From: Dyella_B acidisoli
GTDB lineage: Bacteria; Pseudomonadota; Gammaproteobacteria; Xanthomonadales; Rhodanobacteraceae
Length of the DNA: 64,000 nt
Reading direction: 5' to 3'
Assembly (NCBI RefSeq): GCF_049532895.1
Contig: NZ_CP064031.1
Span: 5,146,001 to 5,210,000, forward strand
Below the pieces are notes generated by a model. It made no database searches. It worked only from the letters and a program-made list of their open reading frames with translations, and was not told the DNA's origin. A program made the position numbers and the translations under genes. Below are positions 25,464 through 32,974 of the stretch, piece by piece. Each line of letters opens with the position of its first letter. The stretch's first letter is position 1.

Positions 25464-26147
25464 ATGAGCCTGCTGTACGACCTGTCAGCCAATATGGTGC
25501 GTCGGCTTTACGATGCGCGCATCGACACGCCACCCGTGCTGGATGCCGGCATCTACTTTCCCGATGCCGGCAAGTTTGTCGACGCCTGGCCGACACTTCG
25601 TGACGAAGCGCTGGCACTTGCTGCGCGATTGCACACCATTCCACGCTTTCACGACATCATGCCGGCGCAGATGCCGATTTCCGCCAACGATGGCAAGGAT
25701 TGGCGCGTGCTGGTGCTGAAGGTGTACGGCACGGATATCGGCAAGAATCTTGCGACCTGCCCAAAGCTGGCACAGCTCATTGCGTCATCGCCGGATGTGC
25801 TTTCGGCCACGTTGTCGTTTCTCGCACCACACAAACATATTCCGCGGCATCGCGGTCCGTTCCGCGGCATCTTGCGCTACCAGCTGGGACTGTCGGTGCC
25901 GGTGGATGCAGATGGGCGGCCTGCCGCCGTGCTCGCACTCAACGATCAGGAGCATCGCATCGGCAGCGGCCAACACTTGCTGTGGGACGATACCTATCCG
26001 CATGAAGTGTGGAATCACAGCGACGAGCCGCGCATCGCGTTGCTGCTGGATGTGCGGCGCCGCTACATGCCGGTGGATATGCGCCTGCTGTCGCGGGCGT
26101 TGATCGCGTCAGTGGGCATGGTGGCACGGCTGCGCGGTGTAGATTGA
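25464..26147 (+). CDS. Aspartyl/asparaginyl beta-hydroxylase-family protein
   Basis: 227 residues, soluble. The C-terminal ~150 show the double-stranded beta-helix core of 2-oxoglutarate/Fe(II) dioxygenases of the Asp/Asn hydroxylase type: HIPRHRGPFRGILRYQLGL, then LLWDDTYPHEVWNHSDEPRIALLLDV with the second metal His. Bacterial relatives include LpxO, which hydroxylates lipid A acyl chains at the membrane; membrane segments like those of LpxO are not seen here. The substrate is open. It stands alone between a FUSC gene and a GST gene. Confidence 0.85.
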   Translation: MSLLYDLSANMVRRLYDARIDTPPVLDAGIYFPDAGKFVDAWPTLRDEALALAARLHTIPRFHDIMPAQMPISANDGKDWRVLVLKVYGTDIGKNLATCPKLAQLIASSPDVLSATLSFLAPHKHIPRHRGPFRGILRYQLGLSVPVDADGRPAAVLALNDQEHRIGSGQHLLWDDTYPHEVWNHSDEPRIALLLDVRRRYMPVDMRLLSRALIASVGMVARLRGVD

Positions 26148-26149
26148 CC

Positions 26150-26177
26150 GTGGGTTGGGGTGCAAACCCTAACCTAC
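26150..26177. repeat. Type C repeat, single half-element
   Basis: GTGGGTTGGGGTGCAAACCC followed by TAACCTAC. It is a self-complementary version of one arm of the type C repeat, directly after the hydroxylase stop. Confidence 0.6.
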
Positions 26178-26182
26178 AGAGC

Positions 26183-26371
26183 TCATTGCTTGCGCATGAC
26201 ACCATCGCCGATGCCGAGACATCGACGAAGATAGTTCGGCACCTCGCAGATACGCTGCGCATGACTGTTCGTCTCGCCGCTTCTATGTGCAGAGCGTGCG
26301 CGTTCCAGCGGCCATCGACGATCCGTGACGTAGCCATGCAGGAACAGCCTATCGAACCAGGTCGAAGTCAT
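26183..26371 (-). CDS. Possible small basic protein of 62 residues
   Basis: MTSTWFDRLFLHGYVTDRR... ending GDGVMRKQ. No good ribosome site precedes the ATG and no family is recognised. It sits in the 260-base gap between the hydroxylase and GST genes; it could be real or chance. Confidence 0.3.
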   Translation of the reverse strand: MTSTWFDRLFLHGYVTDRRWPLERARSAHRSGETNSHAQRICEVPNYLRRCLGIGDGVMRKQ

Positions 26372-26407
26372 AGAAGATTCACGTTGATGGTGCGTACGTG
26401 CGAGAGG

Positions 26408-27043
26408 TCAGTCGACGGTTTCGCCCACGAATTCGGTCAGCTGCATGGAAGGCCGCTGCAGGAACGCGCGATACCACGCCGACAAACGCGGCCGTCCGTG
26501 CTCGAAATCTGGCAACCGCCGGAAAGCCAGCCAATCCAGCGTGGTGGCGAGCGCGATCTGTCCGAGATCGACGTGTTCGGCTTCGGCATCGTGTGGTGTG
26601 AAGCCTCCTTCACGTTCGAGGAAGTCGTAGGCGCCGATCAGTTTGTCGAGTTGCCCGTCGCGAAAGGCGGGATAGCGGAGTGCCTCAGGACGACGCGCGG
26701 TTTCATAGCGCGCGGCGATGCCTGCATCGCACATGCCTTGTGCAAGCGCCTGCCGGCGCAGACTGACGAGCCTTGCGCGGCCATGTTGGGGAAGGAAGCG
26801 TTCGCGCTGATGCAACCCGTCGAGGTAGTCGCAGATCACGATGGAGTCAAACAATGCGAAGCCGTCATCGAGGATCAGCACCGGCACCTTTCCAAGCGGG
26901 TTTTGCCGGAACACTGCGTCGTTGCGCACCGTGGGACTGGTTTCGTGATGGATGACGTCGAGACGATCCGCGAGGCCTGCCTCGTGCGCCATGACCAAGA
27001 CTTTGCGGGCGTAAGGGGAATGCGTTTGATAGAGGAGTTTCAT
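26408..27043 (-). CDS. Glutathione S-transferase family protein
   Basis: 211 residues. The N-terminal thioredoxin-like domain carries SPYARKV at the catalytic turn and the glutathione-binding elements NPLGKVPVL and DSIVICDYLD. The C-terminal domain is helical (GQIALATTLDWLAFR). It conjugates or reduces electrophiles with glutathione. It is divergent from an Lrp-family regulator across 112 bases. Confidence 0.88.
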   Translation of the reverse strand: MKLLYQTHSPYARKVLVMAHEAGLADRLDVIHHETSPTVRNDAVFRQNPLGKVPVLILDDGFALFDSIVICDYLDGLHQRERFLPQHGRARLVSLRRQALAQGMCDAGIAARYETARRPEALRYPAFRDGQLDKLIGAYDFLEREGGFTPHDAEAEHVDLGQIALATTLDWLAFRRLPDFEHGRPRLSAWYRAFLQRPSMQLTEFVGETVD

Positions 27044-27155
27044 GCTGTGCTGGGTCGGGGAGGTCGCAGCATTTTTCCAGCTTTATGCGCGGTCTAGCCG
27101 CGTTATTGGCCTCTTCGGCGTTGCATGGCCGCATTCTTTGGAGTAATTCTGCGGC

Positions 27156-27626
27156 ATGACCGACGATACCGCTCTTGACGCCTTCGACCGCGAGATTCTC
27201 CGTTACGTGCAGCGTGACGCCCGCATGACCGGTGAGGACATCGGCGCCGCCATCGGTCTTTCTGCAGCCGCTGTGCAACGCCGGTTGAAACGCATGCGGG
27301 AAATCGGCGTGATCGTGGCTGAGGTCGCGATCGTTGATCCGCAGGCGGTAGGCCAGAGCATGGGCTTCATTGTCGGCGTGGAGATGGAGCGCGAGCGCGC
27401 GGACATGCTTGATGCGTTCCGCCATGCTGCATGCGCTGACCCCAATGTGCAGCACTGCTACTACGTGACTGGCGTAGCGGACTTCATCCTGATCGTGACC
27501 GCCCGCGATATGGACGATTTCCAAGCCTTTACCCGCCGCTTGCTGTTCGACAATCCCAACATCCGGCGTTTCACCACCAGCGTGGTGATGGCTCGCGACA
27601 AGACCAGCCAGGTGGTGCCGGTTTAA
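27156..27626 (+). CDS. Lrp/AsnC-family transcriptional regulator
   Basis: 156 residues: an N-terminal helix-turn-helix (FDREILRYVQRDARMTGEDI; LSAAAVQRRLKRMREIGVI) and a C-terminal RAM/AsnC ligand-binding domain (YYVTGVADFILIVTARDMDDFQAF). The family binds amino acids and acts locally or globally. It is divergent from the GST gene, a possible target. A type C repeat follows. Confidence 0.9.
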   Translation: MTDDTALDAFDREILRYVQRDARMTGEDIGAAIGLSAAAVQRRLKRMREIGVIVAEVAIVDPQAVGQSMGFIVGVEMERERADMLDAFRHAACADPNVQHCYYVTGVADFILIVTARDMDDFQAFTRRLLFDNPNIRRFTTSVVMARDKTSQVVPV

Positions 27627-27648
27627 AAAGTTTAAATAGCGGGACTAC

Positions 27649-27722
27649 GTAGGCTGGAATGCAAACCCCAGCATTGCCCTATCGGCATACACCGCGATGT
27701 TGGGGTTTGCACCCTAACCTAC
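27649..27722. repeat. Type C inverted repeat, complete element
   Basis: GTAGGCTGGAATGCAAACCC and its imperfect complement (GGGGTTTGCACCCTAACCTAC) flank a ~22-base centre. The element is 74 bases, with a sister at 42380-42444 and half-elements at 17025, 26150 and 53468. Confidence 0.8.
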
Positions 27723-27779
27723 GGTTAGCATCACGCGTTCATGTGTGACAAACGTGAAGCCACATTTGACGCTTTAAAA

Positions 27780-28065
27780 CTGTAAACCCGATGAAACAAC
27801 TAAATGCGCGCAAGGCACTGGACGATGCTTTCGCGCGGGCGCACGATCGAGTGCCCCGATGTTCAAGCGGGATATCAGTTGGGGAGCAATGCAATCCAAG
27901 GCAAGTCAACGCGATCGCAGCCGGCGTGGCTGTGTCGGGCCTATACGGCGGTCCGATGACTTTTTGCGCACCTTTACCAGAGAGGTCAAGACGACGAGTA
28001 CATAAGTTGGCTGATTCATCACAGGGGGACTCGCTTTTTTCATCCAGACTTAAAGGAGAAAAGAC
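27780..28065 (+). promoter_or_regulatory. Long structured leader of the sedolisin gene
   Basis: Several hairpins precede the gene. GGGCGCAC/GTGCCCC with one bulge is at 27837-27861. CAGCC/GGCTG is at 27918-27932. TCGGGCC/GGTCCGA is at 27935-27956, followed four bases later by TTTTT (27961-27965), like a weak intrinsic terminator about 100 bases before the start codon. This layout would suit attenuation or a riboswitch. A 92-codon frame (27791-28069) covers part of it without coding character. Confidence 0.35.
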
Positions 28066-30363
28066 GTGAAAACCGAGCATGTGATGATGGCGTTGGCGAT
28101 TGCGGCCGCATTCGCAACGCTGCCTTCGATTACTCAAGCAGCTTCTTCCAATCCGGCGCTTGCCGGTCTCAATACGACCGAAGCACCGCGTGTTACGCAG
28201 GTCGTAGACAACAATGCGGTCTCCGCATTGGAGCACACGCATCTGGCCGTTGTTGCCAATACAACATCTGCCGGCCGCGTGGACGATGCGTTGCCGATGA
28301 ACCATATGCAACTGGTTCTTCGGCCAAGCGCGCAGCGCGCAGCGGCATTGCAAACGTTGATCGCCGCACAGCACGATCCGGCTTCGGCGAAATTCCATCA
28401 ATGGCTGAGCCCTGAAGAATTTGGCACCAATTTCGGCGTCGCCGATGCGGATATCGCTGCTGTGAAATCGTGGCTGATGTCACGCGGCTTTACCGTGCAT
28501 GGTGTCTATCCGAACAAGCTGCAGATCGACTTCAGCGGTACGGCGGGCCTGGTTCGCCAGGCATTCCACACGCAAGAGAACCGTTACGTCGTCAACCATG
28601 TCACGCATATCGCCAATGCGGGCGACATCAGCGTGCCTTCCGCACTGCGCGAGGTGGTGGTGGGCGTAGCGGGCCTCAACGACTTCCGTCCGCAACCCTT
28701 GCACGTGGCACCGCAAGTGGCGCAGTTCGATCGCGGCAAGAGCAACTTCAACATCAAGCAACCGGCTAATTCGTTGGCGGGAACACCAGGCCATTCGGCA
28801 GTGAATTTCACAGGTGGCGTGCGCGGTTTGGTGCCGTTCGACATGCAGACGATCTATAACGTCAGCAGCTTGTATACCAGTGGCTTGACGGGCACGGGTA
28901 TCAACATTGCAGTGGTCGAAGATGTGGATATGTACACCCCCGACTGGGCTAATTTCGTCAGTCAGTTCGGCCTTGGCAGTTACGGCGGAACGTTCACGCA
29001 ATTCCAGCCACAGTTGACGCCCTCCACCGGCAACTGCACCGACCCGGGCGGCAACTCGCCAGGTGGCGAAAGCATCGAGACGGTGCTGGATTCGGAATAC
29101 TCAACTGCGATGGCTCCCGGTGCGAACATTTGGGTGGCTACCTGCAATGACGCCGGCTCGACCAATTTCTTCGGCGGCGTATTCACCGCAGCGTCCAACC
29201 TGATCAACAACACCAATCCGGCGGGACGTCCCAACATCATCAGTGCAAGCTATGGCTACGGCGAAGGCTTTACCGACGCCGCCAGCAAGACCGCGATCGA
29301 CCTGATGTGGGCGCAAGGCGACGCCGAAGGTATTTCGGTGTTCGTATCCAGCGGTGATTCCGGTTCCAATCCGAGCTTCAACGGCAGCATCATCAATGGA
29401 TTTGGCGTCGACGCGAACTCGTTCGCTACCTCGCCTAACGATACGGGTGTAGGCGGTACGGATACTGCAGACGTGCTCGACGGCACCACCAGCAAGTACT
29501 TCAACAGCACGCTCAATGCGCAGTACGGCTCTGCGAAATCGTATGTGCCGGAGCTCACCTGGAATCAGTCGTGCGGCAATACGCTGGCAGCGAACAAGCT
29601 GGCGCACGTGTCCGCGTTGCAGTTCTGCAAGAACGCGCTGATCTACGATCCGTACGGCTTTTACGTGACGTCCGAGAGCGGTAGTGGCGGTCCATCGTCG
29701 GTCGATTACAAGCCGTCATGGCAGCGCATCGTGCGTGGCGCGGCGAAGGACCAGTCGCGCGATCTGCCGGATGTGTCGTTGTTCGGCGGTTCTTATGGCG
29801 GGTATTCGTGGGTGATTTTGTGCACCGGTTTTTATCCTTGCACACCCAACTTCACTTCACCGGTGGAACTGGTGGGTGGCACGTCGCTGTCGGCACCGAT
29901 GTTTGCGGGCATCCAGGCACTGATCGATCAAGGCTTGCATAACGACGGCCTGCCAGCGAACCAGGGCAATGCCGCACCAACCTTGTACGAACTGGCCAGA
30001 AATGAATACGGCGGCCCGACCGGGAAGACGCCTGGTACGTTGGCAAAGTGCAACTCCAGCAACGGCACCAGCGGTACCGGCAGTTGCGTGTTCCACAACA
30101 TCACCACGGGCGGTAATTCCACGCAGTGCGTGCAGCTCCAAGGGCAAACCACGCCCGATTGCTATTTCTATGGCACCAGTCAGAACTTCCTGCAGTTCTA
30201 TGGACCGACGCAGCTGGGTCTCACTTCTACTAGCTCCTCGACGTACAACAGCAACACTGCAGCCTATGCCGCACAACCCGGCTGGAGCTTCGCGAACGGG
30301 TTGGGTACGGTGAATGCGTACAATCTGCTGAGTGCATGGAGGGCATTCGTGAACGCGCCGTAA
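28066..30363 (+). CDS. Sedolisin-type serine-carboxyl peptidase (S53) with pro-domain
   Basis: 765 residues from GTG, with AAAGGAGA upstream. A signal peptide ends near SITQA (residue 25). Residues ~60-200 are the pro-kumamolisin activation domain (MQLVLRPSAQRAAAL ... WLSPEEFGTNFGV). The catalytic domain has E338 and D342 (GGESIETVLDSEYS), D431 (SSGDSG) and nucleophile S607 in GGTSLSAPMFAG, the Ser-Glu-Asp triad plus oxyanion Asp of S53 peptidases. These are secreted acid-active endopeptidases that self-process. A C-terminal part rich in Ser/Thr and Cys (~640-740) replaces the usual end. It is a single gene, with an intrinsic terminator 22 bases after the stop. Confidence 0.92.
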   Translation: MKTEHVMMALAIAAAFATLPSITQAASSNPALAGLNTTEAPRVTQVVDNNAVSALEHTHLAVVANTTSAGRVDDALPMNHMQLVLRPSAQRAAALQTLIAAQHDPASAKFHQWLSPEEFGTNFGVADADIAAVKSWLMSRGFTVHGVYPNKLQIDFSGTAGLVRQAFHTQENRYVVNHVTHIANAGDISVPSALREVVVGVAGLNDFRPQPLHVAPQVAQFDRGKSNFNIKQPANSLAGTPGHSAVNFTGGVRGLVPFDMQTIYNVSSLYTSGLTGTGINIAVVEDVDMYTPDWANFVSQFGLGSYGGTFTQFQPQLTPSTGNCTDPGGNSPGGESIETVLDSEYSTAMAPGANIWVATCNDAGSTNFFGGVFTAASNLINNTNPAGRPNIISASYGYGEGFTDAASKTAIDLMWAQGDAEGISVFVSSGDSGSNPSFNGSIINGFGVDANSFATSPNDTGVGGTDTADVLDGTTSKYFNSTLNAQYGSAKSYVPELTWNQSCGNTLAANKLAHVSALQFCKNALIYDPYGFYVTSESGSGGPSSVDYKPSWQRIVRGAAKDQSRDLPDVSLFGGSYGGYSWVILCTGFYPCTPNFTSPVELVGGTSLSAPMFAGIQALIDQGLHNDGLPANQGNAAPTLYELARNEYGGPTGKTPGTLAKCNSSNGTSGTGSCVFHNITTGGNSTQCVQLQGQTTPDCYFYGTSQNFLQFYGPTQLGLTSTSSSTYNSNTAAYAAQPGWSFANGLGTVNAYNLLSAWRAFVNAP

Positions 30364-30384
30364 TCCATCTAGACATGAATGCGC

Positions 30385-30416
30385 AAACCCTGGCGGCACA
30401 GCCGCCAGGGTTTTTT
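30385..30416 (+). terminator. Intrinsic terminator of the sedolisin gene
   Basis: A perfect CCCTGGCGGC/GCCGCCAGGG stem with an ACA loop, followed by TTTTTT. Confidence 0.92.
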
Positions 30417-30437
30417 GCATCGATGCGTATGCTGCAG

Positions 30438-31148
30438 TTATGCCGGATAGTCGAGCTTCGGATACCAATCCGTTCCGCGCCCTTCCGGCGTCATGTCGAG
30501 CAAGGTCCAGATCGGCATGGGATCGGGCGCGCCACGCGGATCCTGGCCGGGATCGGAGGTTTCGAAACCCATTTCAGCGGCCCAGAACAGGCGGATGATG
30601 CCGTCGCGGCGAGTGAACACGTTTATTTCCGGGATGTCGCTGCCGTCCGGCGCAATGGCGTGATAGTCGCGGCTGAAGTTGCCGTTGAGATCGGAATACA
30701 GCTTCAGGTCGCGCCAGCCACGCTCGCGTTTGAACGCCAGTAGCTTCTGGAGCGGCGCGCGCGCGATCACGGCCAGTGCAACGCGCTGCTGTATGTCACG
30801 TGCTTCACCTTCCCATGCGCTGAGCAGCGACGTGCACATAGGGCACGGGCGCTCCCTCTGCGGACCGTACATGTAGCTGTAGACGACCAGCGTTTGCTTG
30901 TCGCCGAACAGGCCTGCGAAATCGAGGGGTCCGTTTTCCCCTTCGAAACGGTAATCGCCGATGACTTCGCCACCGGGCGGCAATGCGCGCCGCATCGCTG
31001 CAACACGTTCGATATGACGGCGTAATTCGATTTCCTCGCGCAGCAGTTCGTTGCGCGCGTGGCGGTACTCGTCACTTTCGTTCGGCTGGGTGGCGGCGTT
31101 GCGCTTCACCAGTTCGACGGCGGGGACGAGGGTGGGGTTCTGCGTCAT
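30438..31148 (-). CDS. DUF899 family thioredoxin-like protein
   Basis: 236 residues from the ATG with GAGGA upstream. The DUF899 pattern is clear: an N-terminal helix (ARNELLREEIELRRHIERVAAMRRALPPGG), then a thioredoxin-like fold with SYMYGPQRERPCPMCTSLL, where CPMC could be redox active, and YSDLNGNFSRDYH. The biochemical role of the family is not settled. It is convergent with the sedolisin gene and divergent from the PadR/YqjI-like regulator. Confidence 0.85.
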   Translation of the reverse strand: MTQNPTLVPAVELVKRNAATQPNESDEYRHARNELLREEIELRRHIERVAAMRRALPPGGEVIGDYRFEGENGPLDFAGLFGDKQTLVVYSYMYGPQRERPCPMCTSLLSAWEGEARDIQQRVALAVIARAPLQKLLAFKRERGWRDLKLYSDLNGNFSRDYHAIAPDGSDIPEINVFTRRDGIIRLFWAAEMGFETSDPGQDPRGAPDPMPIWTLLDMTPEGRGTDWYPKLDYPA

Positions 31149-31253
31149 GGTTGCGTTCCTCTGGAGGGGGGCCCTATAGGGGTGACGAACAAGATGGAAG
31201 GAAATCGACGTAGATCTTCCCCTCCCCTCAAAACTTGCGAAGAAACCTCGACT

Positions 31254-31334
31254 CGTCGTCCCGGCGAAGGCCGGGACCCAGGGACGTTGCTTTGACATCA
31301 AGACACTGGGCCCCGCCCTTCGCCGGGGCGACGG
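31254..31334. repeat. Type D inverted repeat
   Basis: CGTCGTCCCGGCGAAGGCCG...CCCAG and CTGGGCCCCGCCCTTCGCCG...GACG form ~28-base imperfect arms around a short centre. The sequence differs from types A-C; it is of the GTCCCGGCGAAGGCCGGGAC kind seen widely in proteobacteria. It is the only copy in the window. Confidence 0.8.
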
Positions 31335-31395
31335 CTCAGGATTTTCAAGGATGGAACGCCATTTTCCGACCCTGACTTGCACTTCGATACAATTT

Positions 31396-31430
31396 CGATA
31401 TATCGTTTCGACCGTCATTTAGATATATCG
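31396..31430. promoter_or_regulatory. Tandem ATATATC operator sites of the PadR/YqjI-like operon
   Basis: CGATATATCG (31396-31405, a perfect palindrome) and AGATATATCG (31421-31430) lie 25 bases apart, ending ten bases before the regulator ATG. TTTCGA and TTATATC words extend the pattern. PadR-family repressors, including YqjI, bind such AT-rich dyads at their own promoters. Autoregulation is inferred. Confidence 0.6.
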
Positions 31431-31440
31431 GAGTTATATC

Positions 31441-32124
31441 ATGCGCGGACATTTCCTGTTTCATCGCTTCATGCATCGCCATCATGACGGTGGCTGTGGA
31501 GGCTGGCGTGAAGCCGGCGGGTACGACTACGAGGAGTACGCCTTCCATGGACGGCGCGGCCGGCATGGTGGGTTCGGGCATCACGGTGATTTCGGCGACT
31601 TGGGCGATCTGCAAGGCGGCGGCCGACGCGGCGGCGGACGCATGCTGGGTCACGGCGATCTGAAGCTGTTGTTGCTGGCGCTGATCGAGCAGCAGCCGCG
31701 CCACGGCTACGAGCTGATCCGCACCATCGAGGAAATGTTCCTCGGCCAATACTCGCCCAGCCCGGGCGCCATCTATCCGACGCTGACCATGCTGGAAGAG
31801 CTCGGCCATGCCTCGGTGGAGAACGAGCAAGGCGGACGCAAGCTGTATGCGATCACTGCCGAGGGCCGCGCGTATCTGGACGCCAATCGCGCGACGGTCG
31901 AAGCGATCATCGAACGCACACGCGAAAGTGCACGCATGTTCGCCAAGCTGTCGGTGCCGATGACGGTGCGCAAGGCGATGCATGCACTCAAACACGCCGT
32001 GTTGATGCGCGGTGGCGATTGGAAGGCCGAGGCACAACGCGTAGCCGCGATTCTGGAGCGTGCCGCAACCGAAATTGCATCCGGTCACAAGGACAAAGAC
32101 AAAAGCGAGGACAGCGACAAGTGA
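31441..32124 (+). CDS. YqjI-like PadR-family metal-responsive repressor
   Basis: 227 residues. The first ~75 are rich in His and Gly (FLFHRFMHRHHDGGCGGW ... GGFGHHGDFGD), a likely Ni/Fe-binding extension as in E. coli YqjI. A PadR winged helix follows (LLLLALIEQQPRHGYELIRTIE ... YSPSPGAIYPTLTMLEELG), then a helical dimerisation tail with a charged end (GHKDKDKSEDSDK). E. coli YqjI represses the ferric reductase gene yqjH (known). Here the next gene encodes just such a reductase and overlaps by four bases, which strongly supports the assignment. Confidence 0.85.
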   Translation: MRGHFLFHRFMHRHHDGGCGGWREAGGYDYEEYAFHGRRGRHGGFGHHGDFGDLGDLQGGGRRGGGRMLGHGDLKLLLLALIEQQPRHGYELIRTIEEMFLGQYSPSPGAIYPTLTMLEELGHASVENEQGGRKLYAITAEGRAYLDANRATVEAIIERTRESARMFAKLSVPMTVRKAMHALKHAVLMRGGDWKAEAQRVAAILERAATEIASGHKDKDKSEDSDK

Positions 32125-32918
32125 CGCGGCACGAACATCGCATGGTGCGGCATCAGCTGGCGATGCGCACGCTGGAAGTGTTGAGTTCGAAACGCATGAC
32201 GCCGCACATGCAGCGCATCACCTTGAAGGGCGAGCAGTTGCACGGCTTTGTCAGCGCCTCGCCCGACGACCACGTGAAGCTGCTGTTTCCCAATGCGGAT
32301 GGCGAACTGGTGTTTCCCGCACTGGGGCCGAACGGTCCGGAATTTCCGCCCGGCTCCAAACCTTCGCCTATGCGCGACTACACGCCGCGCGAACACGATG
32401 CCATGCGCAATGAGTTGATCATCGACTTCGTGCTGCACGGCGATGGGCCGGCATCGACGTGGGCCGAACAGGCCAAGCCTGGACATCGCATCGGCGTGGG
32501 CGGGCCGCGCGGCTCTTTTCTGATCGCCGACGATTTCGATCGCTACATGTTGATTGGCGACGAAACCGCCCTGCCCGCCATCGGCCGCCGATTGGATGAA
32601 ATGCCAGCCGGTGCGCATGTGGTGGTACTGGTGGAAATTCCCGAGCGAGCGGATCGTCAGCCACTGGGTTCGCAAGCGGCATTCGAAGTGACGTGGCTGG
32701 AACGCAACGGTATCGAAGCTGCCAGCAGCGATTTGCTGGAAAGCGCATTACGTGAATTGCCGAAGTTGCCGGGCGATACGTTCTATTGGATTGCGGCGGA
32801 ATCGCGTCGCGTGCGAACGATGCGGCGTTTTCTGGCAGAGGACCGTGGCGTGCCGAAGGAGTGGATTCGCGCGACGGGATATTGGAAGGCGGATGGGAGT
32901 GAGGAAGATGAGGATTGA
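32121..32918 (+). CDS. Siderophore-interacting protein, YqjH-like ferric-siderophore reductase
   Basis: 265 residues from a GTG that overlaps the upstream TGA (GTGA), with GAGGA before it. Residues ~18-125 form the FAD-binding barrel (PMRDYTPREHD is the R-x-Y-T/S flavin motif; IDFVLHGDGPASTWA). The C-terminal domain binds NADPH (YMLIGDETALPAIGRRLDEMP; FYWIAAESRRVRTMRRFL). Such enzymes release iron from ferric siderophores in the cytoplasm using NAD(P)H. It is translationally coupled to the YqjI-like repressor and should be controlled by the operator at 31396-31430. Confidence 0.9.
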   Translation: MTRHEHRMVRHQLAMRTLEVLSSKRMTPHMQRITLKGEQLHGFVSASPDDHVKLLFPNADGELVFPALGPNGPEFPPGSKPSPMRDYTPREHDAMRNELIIDFVLHGDGPASTWAEQAKPGHRIGVGGPRGSFLIADDFDRYMLIGDETALPAIGRRLDEMPAGAHVVVLVEIPERADRQPLGSQAAFEVTWLERNGIEAASSDLLESALRELPKLPGDTFYWIAAESRRVRTMRRFLAEDRGVPKEWIRATGYWKADGSEEDED

Positions 32919-32930
32919 CGCCAGCATCAG

Positions 32931-32957
32931 CCCCCTCTCCCCCTCCGGGGAGAGAGG
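32931..32957. repeat. Type B REP-like hairpin, short copy
   Basis: CCCTCTCCCCCTCCGGGGAG hairpin without the GGTGAGGGG tail, between the convergent reductase and S9 peptidase genes. Confidence 0.65.
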
Positions 32958-32974
32958 ACCGTTTACGGCAAGCT

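Noticed and set aside
26009..27097. Plus-strand frame of 362 codons
   Set aside because: Covers the hydroxylase end in another frame and the GST gene in antisense; no domain text.
27850..27965. Possible c-di-GMP-I (GEMM) riboswitch before the sedolisin
   Set aside because: Several short words fit, but the GAAA tetraloop, the GGGACGCAAAGCC block and the second tetraloop-receptor stem are absent.
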